Shown one piece after another: positions 8,030-16,229 of a stretch of DNA of 57,475 bases. Source of the DNA: Patescibacteria group bacterium (lineage in GTDB: Bacteria; Patescibacteriota; Dojkabacteria; JAKAPS01); assembly GCA_025450075.1 (NCBI GenBank), contig JANWIC010000001.1:1-57475 (forward strand). The letters run 5' to 3'. The notes under the pieces were generated by a model. The model worked only from the letters and a program-made list of their open reading frames with translations. It was not told the origin of the DNA and did not search any database. Both the position numbers and the translations under genes were made by a program. Position 1 is the first letter of the stretch. Each line of letters opens with the position of its first letter.

Positions 8030-9331
8030 TTAAGATCCGAAGTAGTACATCATGATACTGAAGTCAATTAAGTCCACGTTCCCATCACCATTTATATCTG
8101 CCAATGCGCTGTTAGTTCCCCAATAGTATAGCAATATACTAAAGTCAATTAGGGTAACATGTCCATCACAGTTCAGATCTCCTTTAGATATGTCACAAGA
8201 TGGTTTTGGATTTGAAGGTATGGTATTGTCAGAAAGGACTGTAAAACTTTGTGGTAGACTTTGGATGCTTTGGACACTGCCTGGAGTTTGCACTGTTGCT
8301 GTTGCCTGATAATCTCCCGGAGAATACGCATTCATTGATGCAAGAGAATAGGTGAAATTACCACTACTGTCGCTTGTCGTACTGTATTGTACTAAAGGAC
8401 TGTTGACCGAAATTGTAACACTACTGTTAGGGACTGTTTCTCCGGTAAATGTAAAAGAATCGGATTGGTGTACCTGGTTAGTATTCGTGAAGATAATAGG
8501 TGAGAGAATAAGGTTTTGGTAATTAGTATTTTGATATGGCGTCGCATAAATAGAAATGCTGCTGCTTGCCGTTACGTTATTAGTTGCATCGATTCCTTCA
8601 ACCATTATGGTATGAAATCCAGGTGTTAAACCAGTAAGAAGAACAGAAAAATATCCTGATCCATCTGGAGAAGATGTGTTAAGTACTGCACTATTTTCAG
8701 TAAATGTCAGAAAAAATCCAGGGTAAGCATACCCCGTAAGAGTAATCTGTGCGGTATATGGTTGAATATCTGCAGATACAGAAATTTTTCCATTGTAAGG
8801 TTCAGCAACTAAAGTAGCAGAATTTTTTATTATTGATTCTGCCATGTCTGTTGCAATATCAATACTTTCATTAAATTCGCTTGAGAAAGAAGGGTTTGTA
8901 GCAGTAATCCTATTAATATATATTGTTGCACCTGGTATGATAGAGAGATTTGACAGGTATATATTATTTCCGGAAATTGTTACATGAAGTCCCGTTCCAT
9001 CTCCATAAATGAAGGTACCGGTTACAAATAAATCAGCAGTAGAAATTGATTGAAAATACGGCATCTTAATTATGATGTAGTCTGACGGGTTAACAGGACT
9101 TGAATTAGCAGGTAGTGTAAATGTAATTTGATGTTCAATATTTGAAAGAGAAAGGTTATTGACCTGGATAAAATCAGACGGATTATCGAGTGAGGAAGAT
9201 GCGTATATAAGATCAATTGCCGAGAAAATTCTCGTTAAAAATACAAAAAGCAGCAGAATTTTGATAATCCTTCGTTGCATGGGCAGTAATAATCTCATGA
9301 TAATATTACTATGTATGAAGGATCCTTGCAA
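8030..9331 (-). CDS. Secreted Ig-like protein with C-terminal type I dockerin
   Basis: About 433 residues. An N-terminal hydrophobic segment (about 22-42) acts as signal peptide; several beta-sandwich regions follow, including two Ig-like repeats near 190-265 and 275-365. The last 56 residues are a dockerin: two calcium-loop repeats, GDLNCDGHVTLIDFSILLYY and DINGDGNVDLIDFSIMMYY, each with Asp at loop positions 1, 5 and 12. Dockerins bind cohesins, and two cohesin-like proteins are encoded directly downstream. No catalytic domain is visible, so this looks structural or adhesive rather than a cellulase. The start is uncertain: TTG at 9331 lies 2 bases after the previous gene with AAGGAT ahead; ATG at 9298 or 9280 also gives a signal peptide. 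Confidence 0.85.
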   Translation of the reverse strand: MQGSFIHSNIIMRLLLPMQRRIIKILLLFVFLTRIFSAIDLIYASSSLDNPSDFIQVNNLSLSNIEHQITFTLPANSSPVNPSDYIIIKMPYFQSISTADLFVTGTFIYGDGTGLHVTISGNNIYLSNLSIIPGATIYINRITATNPSFSSEFNESIDIATDMAESIIKNSATLVAEPYNGKISVSADIQPYTAQITLTGYAYPGFFLTFTENSAVLNTSSPDGSGYFSVLLTGLTPGFHTIMVEGIDATNNVTASSSISIYATPYQNTNYQNLILSPIIFTNTNQVHQSDSFTFTGETVPNSSVTISVNSPLVQYSTTSDSSGNFTYSLASMNAYSPGDYQATATVQTPGSVQSIQSLPQSFTVLSDNTIPSNPKPSCDISKGDLNCDGHVTLIDFSILLYYWGTNSALADINGDGNVDLIDFSIMMYYFGS

Positions 9332-9333
9332 AA

Positions 9334-10329
9334 TTATCCTTGAGCTATGACTTTCAAAGCTTTTGCAATACGTTTCCTTCCACTAATAACGAGAAGAATG
9401 ATGATAATCAGCGAAACAATGGCAATTGATACGCCAATTACGAGTGGCTTTGGAATTACAGTAAATGTTGTGGAAGCAAGTAATGCTTCATGCTTCTCTC
9501 CATATGTTGCAACTAAAGTAGCAGTAAACCTGCCAATTGGGTTTTTGTTTGTCCAATAAGTAACCATATTTCGAGCAGCATTTGGAAGTACATTACTTCC
9601 ATTCAGTTGAATCTCATCAACTTTTGCTCCGAACATATCGGTAATTATAATTGTTCCCGATGGTTTAATATGAGCATTTCCTGCGTTTTGTACTTTAAGG
9701 GTAAGAGGAACTGGTCCGTATTCTGAGTACCCGGGAGCGGAAAAGCCAACAATTGATGCTTTTTCTGTTACGTTCCCGGATACACGGAGCAGTACTAAAG
9801 AAACTTGACCTGCAGAAACATTTGCTGCTCCAGGAGTATTTCCTGCGCCGCTTTGTATTTGGATTGCACCATAGTGCCCTCCCGGTTCTGCATTATTTGG
9901 AACATTAATTATAAAGCTAATCGTTCCTTCTCGATGTGCTGGTATATCTACTGATGTTTGATCAGCATTAATCCAACTTGCTAAAGAAAATGAGCGTGAT
10001 GAATCTCCTTTGACTAACTGTACTTCTCCGTTATCTCCGCTTGCTTCAAAATCGGCTGCTGAAATGTTATATACTTCTTCAGAACCTGTTTCATTTCGAA
10101 TTGAAATTTTTTCACTTAAAGAATCCCCTGGGTTTGCAAAAAGTTCAAAAGTTGGTGGAACAATAGTTGTACCTCCACTACTTACCTGAGCATGCACACT
10201 ACTTGTAAGAGGGATTAGTGATACGAATAGTGAAAATGATACTAAGGCGCGAATGACAGTATGTTTTTTCACGAAGTTGAGAATGTTAATTAATGGTTTA
10301 ATTGTAGGGATTCTGGTATGAGTTGTCAA
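9334..10329 (-). CDS. DUF916-like (WxL-interacting type) surface protein with C-terminal membrane anchor
   Basis: 331 residues: signal peptide (about 22-48), an Ig-like domain that begins VPPTFELFANPGDS and contains PGGHYGAI near residue 145, a second beta domain (about 195-290) and a C-terminal membrane helix (about 296-315) with a basic tail. This order matches DUF916 proteins, which in Firmicutes partner WxL cell-wall proteins. The divergent gene at 10431 encodes a secreted beta protein that could be the partner. It is the first gene of the cohesin/dockerin operon. The proposed start is TTG at 10329; no nearby ATG precedes the signal peptide. Confidence 0.75.
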   Translation of the reverse strand: MTTHTRIPTIKPLINILNFVKKHTVIRALVSFSLFVSLIPLTSSVHAQVSSGGTTIVPPTFELFANPGDSLSEKISIRNETGSEEVYNISAADFEASGDNGEVQLVKGDSSRSFSLASWINADQTSVDIPAHREGTISFIINVPNNAEPGGHYGAIQIQSGAGNTPGAANVSAGQVSLVLLRVSGNVTEKASIVGFSAPGYSEYGPVPLTLKVQNAGNAHIKPSGTIIITDMFGAKVDEIQLNGSNVLPNAARNMVTYWTNKNPIGRFTATLVATYGEKHEALLASTTFTVIPKPLVIGVSIAIVSLIIIILLVISGRKRIAKALKVIAQG

Positions 10330-10393
10330 ATAATAGTCATATTTTCTTTAGAATACGAACAAATTTTTGTAATGTACCCTACAACAACTTAGT

Positions 10394-10421
10394 TTACATT
10401 CGATTATGAATAACTTACACT
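10394..10421 (+). promoter_or_regulatory. Likely promoter of the surface protein at 10431
   Basis: TTACAT (10394-10399), a 16-base spacer and TACACT (10416-10421). The -10 box ends 9 bases before the ATG, so the transcript would have almost no leader. Moderate match to consensus. Confidence 0.5.
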
Positions 10422-10430
10422 ATATGGCAT

Positions 10431-11513
10431 ATGAAACAATTCATGAGAAGAAAAAAAGTACGTGGATTTATCGCGCTACTCTCTGCTGCTGCCTCATTCA
10501 TGATGGTTTCTATTCCTACGTTAGCTGCGTCGCTTGGTGCAATGAGTGTTGCGCAATCTACCATGCTTCCTGCTACAACAGCAAGTTATACACTTAACTT
10601 TACAACTACAACAGGTTCAACATTAAAAGAAATTGATTTTCAATTTGCAACCACATCAGGAGGAAGTACAAAACCGACAAATTTAGATTTAACAGGAGCA
10701 ACACTAGGCACACTCGTAGGATTATCAGGATCCTGGTCATTAGATACGACTGGCGCAACAGCTGGACTTTTGAAAATTACTTATTCGACTGGTGTGAGTA
10801 TAGCTGCAAGTACTGCAATTCAAGTACCTTTGAATAATATTGTAAATGGACATATTGGAGATTGTACTTCAAGCTCTACAGCATATAGTGATACCTGTTA
10901 TATAGGAATAACAACATATTCTGACCTTGGAATAACGAGTGTTGATAATGGAAATGTTCCATTTAACTTTACCCAGGATCCATCTATGACCTTTACAATC
11001 GGAGGGGTATCATCAGGTACTTCTACTAATGGAGTTTCTACAACAGCAACTACAACATATAATACAATTCCATTTGGCCACATAATTATCAATGATGTGA
11101 ATTATGCAGCTCAACAATTAACTGTTACTACAAATGCACCGAATGGCTATAGCGTATATATGAAAGTGTCAACACAACTGACGGGAATTTACACAGGTAC
11201 ACTGGTAAGTCCGTTTTCTGGTAACAGCGCGACCTGGGCATCTCCACAGAGCTGGAGAGTCCCTACCGGTACAACAAACGGAACAGACACTATGTGGTTT
11301 GGGGCAAATACATCTGATACACGTGTAAGCGGATGGTCATCAGCTTCAGCAAAGTTTGGGCCTGCAAATAGCACAAATAATGTTGTTATGTATTCATCTT
11401 CAGCTGATACAGGGACAAGCGCCTATGTTACCTATGCAATTGAAGGAAATATTTACCAAGATCCTGATACATATAGTGGAAATATTGAATATACTATTGT
11501 CCCTAATTATTAA
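10431..11513 (+). CDS. Secreted beta-rich surface protein A (WxL-like repeat family)
   Basis: 360 residues. A basic N-terminus and hydrophobic core ending near TLAAS form a signal peptide. The rest is Thr/Ser/Asn/Gly-rich beta structure with two close cysteines (GDC...DTCYI) that may form a disulfide. It is homologous along its whole length to the protein at 26262: shared motifs are DPSM, PFGH, TNAPNGYSV / TNAQHGYTV, NSATW, PTGTT and FGP. The end YSGNIEYTIVP resembles C-termini of WxL-type or pilin-like surface proteins. There is no C-terminal anchor or sorting motif. It is divergent from the DUF916-like gene and convergent, with an 11-base overlap, to a DUF2723 glycosyltransferase, which may glycosylate it. 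A coat or S-layer-like role is inferred. Confidence 0.8.
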   Translation: MKQFMRRKKVRGFIALLSAAASFMMVSIPTLAASLGAMSVAQSTMLPATTASYTLNFTTTTGSTLKEIDFQFATTSGGSTKPTNLDLTGATLGTLVGLSGSWSLDTTGATAGLLKITYSTGVSIAASTAIQVPLNNIVNGHIGDCTSSSTAYSDTCYIGITTYSDLGITSVDNGNVPFNFTQDPSMTFTIGGVSSGTSTNGVSTTATTTYNTIPFGHIIINDVNYAAQQLTVTTNAPNGYSVYMKVSTQLTGIYTGTLVSPFSGNSATWASPQSWRVPTGTTNGTDTMWFGANTSDTRVSGWSSASAKFGPANSTNNVVMYSSSADTGTSAYVTYAIEGNIYQDPDTYSGNIEYTIVPNY

Positions 11514-13701
11514 TGTCCAATTTAGATTGTGAGTATTCATTTGTTTGCCCATTCTTTTGATAGCAAAGTAGAAGATACTCTTTTGTCTTTTGATCATCAG
11601 GATTTAACATTAGTGCAGAGAGCAAAAATCCTTCAGCATCTTTCGAGTCATTCTGTGCTAAATCTTCAGTACCTTTTTGGTAATAGTAAGAGAAATCCTC
11701 AATTACTGGTGTACCCGGATTGTATTGCTGCATATACGAATCTAGCTCTGAAATTGGGGTAAGATTAGTCGATTGTAAATCTTTAGCATGCTGCAATTCT
11801 GCTTGTGCAAAATCAGCATATCCCTCATTGAATAATGTAAATGCAATAAGTGCATGTTGAACAGCATAAGACTGCCTAATACTCTGTTTACTAAAATCCC
11901 TCTCATCAGGGGTGATACCAGCCAGTTTTGTGTCAATGGTTTTTGATATGTTCTCACTTTCCTGGAATTGTTTAGTTGTAAAGCTTCCTGGATCCTTTAC
12001 TACTTTTAGTAGATATCCATAAGGAATAGTGTAGTATGGGTTTCCTGATACTCCGATAGCATCTAAGGTTGTATTTGGAACAAATGATAAGAAGATAGGG
12101 TAAGAAGTTACGTCCCGTGCAATGATATCTCGAATGATTGCTTGATCAGCATTGATCTTTGTTTTAAAAATATTGGGGTAATGTTGCAAAATTGTTGTCT
12201 TGTATTTTGATACTGAAACTGGAATGATAATGACATCATCTTTTCGTATTCCCTTTACTTGTTGCTGGTATTCGTATGAAAAACAATCCACATCAGCAAA
12301 ACAGATGAGGAATGACTTAGAAGGAAGAGTTCTAAGAGTTTGGTATGCGATATATTCATATATATCATTATGGCTGTTATTCACTCCCATCCAGTTATAT
12401 CCAAGAAGAGAAATGGGGAGAAGAAATACGGCAAAGTATATCCAAATTGTTTGTTTTTTCTTCCATAGATATCTGATAAGTCCAAATATTCCGATTGGAA
12501 TAAAGAGTGAAAAGATGACTTCAGATTGAAGGTAAAGTCGAAGGTGAATACCAATATCTGTAATCAATGTTGCCTGGCCAGCTTCGCTATCCCATGGAAT
12601 GGCGGTATATGAAGAAAGAAATATACCAGCTATTAAGAAACTAAAAAAAAGAAGAAATGCAATATCATATCCATACCATTTCTTCTTTTTTTTCATAAGA
12701 ATGAAAACAATTCCTAAAAGTGCGAAAGGGAATGTCCATAGAAAATGATTGAGTAAAAATCCAACATAATGAGGAATTTCTGCAAATTGTGTACCAATAT
12801 CAATATGTGAGTTATATGATCCTCCTACACCAGAACTTCCAAAATCTTTACGAAGGATTATATTAATAATATCTTGTGCTGAGGTTGGATTCCTCCAGCT
12901 TAATAATGATCCTGAATGGGAAAGAGTAGGGAGATAAAAATATGGTAGGATAAAAAAGATGAATGATACTAATATACCGCATACTGCTATGAATATATTC
13001 TTCCACAGCTTCTTTTTATCCTGTAGATACAAAGCAGTGATAAATATTGAAATGGCAGGGATAATTAATATTGAAACCTGCTGATTGGAAAGCATCAAGC
13101 CGACAGCTGCACATAAAACAAAAAAAACGATATAGCTTGTTTTAACATCCTTTTCCCAGAAATATTTGAATAAAAGACATAAATACAATACTAAAGCAAT
13201 GAAAAAATCATTTAGTGGAAATACTTCAGTTATGCCAGAGTAGAGGAAAAAAAGATAAGAGAAGGCAAGAATTAATGAACCGGCAATTGAGGCAATGTTT
13301 TTTTGAAGTATTGTAGAGCTTTCATCTTCTTTTGTATGGTCAAAAATGTATACCAATAAATGCGTAGATGAAAGATATATCAAGACTACTGCAAGAGAAT
13401 GAAATAATCCTGATGAAATGTTCAATCCATATGCAGGGTTTAGAAAAGGGATATGCGTAAAAAAATATCCGATAAGCATATATAGAGGATATGCTGGAGG
13501 ATGTGGTATTCCTTTGGTAAAAGCTGCTGTTATCATTTCGCTGCTATCCCCATAACCTAAGGCATAGTGTGAAGTTATGGTAAGGTAGACGAGAAAAACT
13601 AAAAGAAAGAGAAGAATTGCTGTTACAACTTTTGTCCTATTTGGTATAGTAATAGTATGAGTATTTTGTCTTTTCTTCATAAGGATGATGTTATCTGTCA
13701 T
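11503..13701 (-). CDS. DUF2723 family GT-C glycosyltransferase-like membrane protein with TPR-like tail
   Basis: About 732 residues. After a short basic N-terminus come a first membrane helix and the DUF2723 signature: GYGDSSEMITAAFTKGIPHP followed by PAYPLYMLIGY, where the acidic residues after the first helix are the likely catalytic site of a GT-C fold enzyme. About ten membrane helices follow, then a soluble extracytoplasmic part and a C-terminal helical repeat region resembling TPRs (about 610-725). Relatives act on lipid-linked sugars in protein O-glycosylation. A close family member lies at 27601 in the same arrangement beside a homologous surface protein. Start at ATG 13701 or 13680 (MKKRQ); neither has a Shine-Dalgarno site. 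Confidence 0.85.
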   Translation of the reverse strand: MTDNIILMKKRQNTHTITIPNRTKVVTAILLFLLVFLVYLTITSHYALGYGDSSEMITAAFTKGIPHPPAYPLYMLIGYFFTHIPFLNPAYGLNISSGLFHSLAVVLIYLSSTHLLVYIFDHTKEDESSTILQKNIASIAGSLILAFSYLFFLYSGITEVFPLNDFFIALVLYLCLLFKYFWEKDVKTSYIVFFVLCAAVGLMLSNQQVSILIIPAISIFITALYLQDKKKLWKNIFIAVCGILVSFIFFILPYFYLPTLSHSGSLLSWRNPTSAQDIINIILRKDFGSSGVGGSYNSHIDIGTQFAEIPHYVGFLLNHFLWTFPFALLGIVFILMKKKKKWYGYDIAFLLFFSFLIAGIFLSSYTAIPWDSEAGQATLITDIGIHLRLYLQSEVIFSLFIPIGIFGLIRYLWKKKQTIWIYFAVFLLPISLLGYNWMGVNNSHNDIYEYIAYQTLRTLPSKSFLICFADVDCFSYEYQQQVKGIRKDDVIIIPVSVSKYKTTILQHYPNIFKTKINADQAIIRDIIARDVTSYPIFLSFVPNTTLDAIGVSGNPYYTIPYGYLLKVVKDPGSFTTKQFQESENISKTIDTKLAGITPDERDFSKQSIRQSYAVQHALIAFTLFNEGYADFAQAELQHAKDLQSTNLTPISELDSYMQQYNPGTPVIEDFSYYYQKGTEDLAQNDSKDAEGFLLSALMLNPDDQKTKEYLLLCYQKNGQTNEYSQSKLDINN

Positions 13702-13730
13702 AATATACTAACCTTGCATGGCTTTCAACA

Positions 13731-14441
13731 ATGATTGAAATTAATGTAGAACTGGAAAAAAAAGAGATACGAAAGATTAAGGAAAAGAAGAAGATAAAGC
13801 CTCTTCGTATCATCATATCCATTCTCATCTTTTTTTCAATTATAGGTGTTGCTGGATGGTTTGGGTATCAGCAATATCAAAAATATGCGGCATATAATGA
13901 AGCAAAAGTTCAGTTGGAGATAAAGAATAAAATTGCTCAGGGACTTACTGTTCCTGACTCTAATACCGAAGATCCACTTGCCCAAAACTACAAAGAAATT
14001 TATTCTACATTGCCTTACTCACAAACTAAATGGAAAGTGTTGAATAGTGTATTATATAATTTTGAATTTACCTATCCAACTAACACTTCTGCATTAATTA
14101 AGAATGATGATGGGACACAAATCTGGTTGGCAAGAAGAGATGGATATATGTTTCGAATAACAATTAGTGATGCAACTCCAAAAGAAACGGCACAAGATTT
14201 CTATTCACAAATGGGGAACAAAAATTCATATTCTGCAACACCTACAAAATTTGCAGACCAAAAGGCACTTTTTTTACAGCTCATTGATACTACCTTATCA
14301 ATTACCGGAAATCAATACATTATCGTGTATAAAGGGAGAGTATATATACTATGGTATGAAACTTTTCCTACAGGTCAATTTCCTGATGATGTCAGGAGAA
14401 TCCAGGATATACTGAAGAGCTTCGAATTTACCAATACGTAA
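13731..14441 (+). CDS. Bitopic membrane protein with extracytoplasmic PsbP-like domain
   Basis: 236 residues: a strongly basic N-terminus (EIRKIKEKKKIKPLR), one membrane helix (about 27-47), and an extracytoplasmic domain that starts near residue 105 with WKVLNSVLYNFEFTYP and ends DDVRRIQDILKSFEF. This start and end pattern is seen in PsbP/MOG1-like folds of secreted bacterial proteins. No catalytic motif is visible. It is divergent from the DUF2723 gene with a 29-base gap. Function unknown. Confidence 0.75.
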   Translation: MIEINVELEKKEIRKIKEKKKIKPLRIIISILIFFSIIGVAGWFGYQQYQKYAAYNEAKVQLEIKNKIAQGLTVPDSNTEDPLAQNYKEIYSTLPYSQTKWKVLNSVLYNFEFTYPTNTSALIKNDDGTQIWLARRDGYMFRITISDATPKETAQDFYSQMGNKNSYSATPTKFADQKALFLQLIDTTLSITGNQYIIVYKGRVYILWYETFPTGQFPDDVRRIQDILKSFEFTNT

Positions 14442-14516
14442 ATACTTTTACACTTCAAAAGATATCTGATATTATATATTTCATACACAGCAAAGAAAGA
14501 AAAGTAAGGTAATACC

Positions 14517-14546
14517 TTGACCGAATACCCAGAAACGTGATATTAT
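14517..14546 (+). promoter_or_regulatory. Promoter of the patatin gene
   Basis: TTGACC (14517-14522), an 18-base spacer and TATTAT (14541-14546). Transcription would begin near 14553. Confidence 0.72.
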
Positions 14547-14555
14547 GGGTTAGAA

Positions 14556-14594
14556 ATGTTCAGGGTTTTAGATTATTTCTTGACTTTTGAATAA
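14556..14594 (+). CDS. Possible 12-residue leader peptide overlapping the patatin start
   Basis: An ATG 9 bases after the -10 box opens a 12-codon frame (MFRVLDYFLTFE, then TAA) that overlaps the TTG start of the patatin gene at 14587 in another frame. If the transcript is leaderless, this ORF would be translated first and could couple translation to the weak TTG start. It may also be chance. Confidence 0.25.
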   Translation: MFRVLDYFLTFE

Positions 14595-15411
14595 CAAAAA
14601 AAAGCAACCGATAAACCTCATTCTTGGCCCTGGTGGGGCACGAGGATATGTCCACGTTGGTGTAATCAAAGAACTTCTCAAAGAAAATTTCGAAATAAAG
14701 AGTATTATAGGTATTTCCATGGGAGCCGTGGTTGGTTGGGCATATGCTTTTTCTGGAGATATTGCTATATCTGAAGATTTGGCATCAAGATTTAACACAC
14801 AATATAAGAAGTACATAAAAAACTCTAAAAGTATGCTTCAATTGGATGTAAAAGGATTAAAAGAATGTTTGATGGATCTGAGTAATGGGAAAGACTATCA
14901 ATTTTCCGAGTTAAAAGTTCCTCTTTATGTAGTAGTAACAAATATTGCTACTGGAAAAATTGAGTTTATCCATAAAGGATCAGTTATAGATGCGATTATT
15001 GCATCAAGTCTTTATCCATTTATTAATCGACCGTTTCGTATTAATGATGCATACTATCTAGATGGAGGTATTATCGAAGGAAAGATTGTGAAAATTCCTA
15101 AAACAATAAAAGATCAGGATCCATATATTGCTATTGATATCTATAGTATGTACAGTAGTGGATTAGTTAGCCAAATAAAAAGTGTATTGTTAAGGCATGC
15201 TTTCATGTTGTATTACAGAAAAGAATTAAAACAAATTAAGAAAAATAAAGCCGTTGAGGAAGTTATGGAAGAAATTGATCAAATGATACGAATCAATGTA
15301 GTATTAAATCATATAAAGAAGCATGAATTCCATCGGGCAAAGGAATGTTTTGAGTATGGGAAAAAGTTAATTAATGAGAACATGCATCTCATACAGAAAT
15401 TTACTTCTTGA
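14587..15411 (+). CDS. Patatin-like phospholipase
   Basis: 274 residues. The oxyanion-hole glycine motif GPGGARG (14-20), nucleophile elbow GISMG with Ser44, and the catalytic Asp159 in DGG are all present, so the Ser-Asp dyad is complete. These enzymes hydrolyse acyl chains from membrane lipids. No signal peptide is seen, so it acts in the cytoplasm or at the inner face of the membrane. The start is TTG at 14587, since no ATG precedes the GPGG motif in frame. The C-terminus is basic and helical, perhaps membrane-contacting. Its own promoter is at 14517, and its stop codon overlaps the -35 box for the next gene. Confidence 0.9.
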   Translation: MNNKKKQPINLILGPGGARGYVHVGVIKELLKENFEIKSIIGISMGAVVGWAYAFSGDIAISEDLASRFNTQYKKYIKNSKSMLQLDVKGLKECLMDLSNGKDYQFSELKVPLYVVVTNIATGKIEFIHKGSVIDAIIASSLYPFINRPFRINDAYYLDGGIIEGKIVKIPKTIKDQDPYIAIDIYSMYSSGLVSQIKSVLLRHAFMLYYRKELKQIKKNKAVEEVMEEIDQMIRINVVLNHIKKHEFHRAKECFEYGKKLINENMHLIQKFTS

Positions 15412-15436
15412 CTTTGATACAACTATAGGATTTTAT
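15408..15436 (+). promoter_or_regulatory. Possible promoter of the frameshifted gene at 15459
   Basis: TTGACT (15408-15413), a 17-base spacer and TTTTAT (15431-15436). The -35 box overlaps the patatin stop codon. The -10 box is a modest match. Confidence 0.45.
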
Positions 15437-15458
15437 CTCGTGTATTATATTTGAAGTA

Positions 15459-16123
15459 ATGCCGAAACTAAATAGACCAAATAATCCAGAACATCCCGAA
15501 TTGGCTCCAACAAGAGATATTCTACTTATATCTCGAGTAAGAAATTATGTAAGACATATAGCGATTGAGGCAATAAAGGTCAACGTGGCATTGCACGTAT
15601 TGCTACAAGAGCTTTAATTGCATTACATTGTACTCCTTATGGATCAGAAAAATTTCATCGCGTATTGCGAGATGCGATTCAACAGTATCTTGCAAATGGA
15701 GGTAAAAGATTTATTCTTCCAGGGAATCCGTTGGTTGAACTTTCGAATAAAGATGATAATACCCCTTGGTTACGTGGAATTAATGGATCAACTTTTAATA
15801 TAAGAGGTTGGAGGGTTAATAATGGTAATCCAATCTTGGCTAGGGAATTAGGGTTAGAAAAAACAAACTATGACCATTCTATGCATAACAGAAATACCGA
15901 AAGGTTATTTCTTCCTCTTGGAAGTTTTTTTTGTGATCCAGTGTTAATGGCAAAATCCGAATTGCCATCACCTGATGGAAATGGAACTATGATTGATATG
16001 CCACTTATAGGTAAAGGGTCTCAAATTACAGGTGTTGTAACATTAAACGTTGATAGATATGGATGGCATTATTTAAGTTCCTATGTTCGAGATCAGTATT
16101 TCGAATCTATAGTAAGGTCTTAA
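15459..16123 (+). pseudogene. Unknown protein gene interrupted by a one-base frameshift
   Basis: A frame starts at ATG 15459 (MPKLNRPNNPEHPELAPTRD) and stops at 15617. The -1 frame opens immediately after a TGA close to 15569 and runs to 16123. One extra A in the AAA run at 15575-15577 would join them as ...EAIKGQRGIARI... into one 221-residue protein. The downstream part has long well-composed coding sequence (GGKRFILPGNPLVEL, GSFFCDPVLMAKSE) and no family I recognise. This is either a real mutation, a homopolymer sequencing error, or less likely programmed frameshifting, since the site is not a classical slippery heptamer. Function unknown; the composition suggests a soluble protein. Confidence 0.68.
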
Positions 16124-16164
16124 AGGTATATCATACCACTTTGATATCATTTATAAAGACCTTA
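16113..16164 (+). repeat. Inverted repeat after the frameshifted gene
   Basis: TAAGGTCTT (16113-16121) pairs perfectly with AAGACCTTA (16156-16164) across a 34-base loop that itself contains GGTAT-ATC-ATACC. There is no U-run after it, so it is a weak terminator candidate at best. Confidence 0.4.
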
Positions 16165-16216
16165 ATTATATCCTCATGTCTATAGCAATAATACATATTA
16201 TGTTATATGATTAAAA

Positions 16217-16222
16217 TATAAT
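16217..16222 (+). promoter_or_regulatory. -10 box for leaderless expression of the gene at 16230
   Basis: A perfect TATAAT ends 7 bases before the ATG at 16230, so the transcript should start at or next to the start codon. The -35 region is poor. Confidence 0.5.
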
Positions 16223-16229
16223 CAATATT

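Noticed and set aside
9315-9330. Palindrome AAGGATCCTT as a regulatory operator
   Set aside because: It is short, lies just inside the start of the dockerin gene and contains a common restriction-type hexamer. There is nothing else to support an operator.
15569-15585. Programmed -1 ribosomal frameshift in the gene at 15459
   Set aside because: The site AATAAAGG is not a canonical slippery heptamer and I see no following pseudoknot or Shine-Dalgarno stimulator. A one-base loss in the A-run is simpler.
16113-16164. Intrinsic terminator after the frameshifted gene
   Set aside because: The stem is 9 base pairs but the loop is 34 bases and no U-run follows, so it does not fit an intrinsic terminator. 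It is kept only as an inverted repeat.
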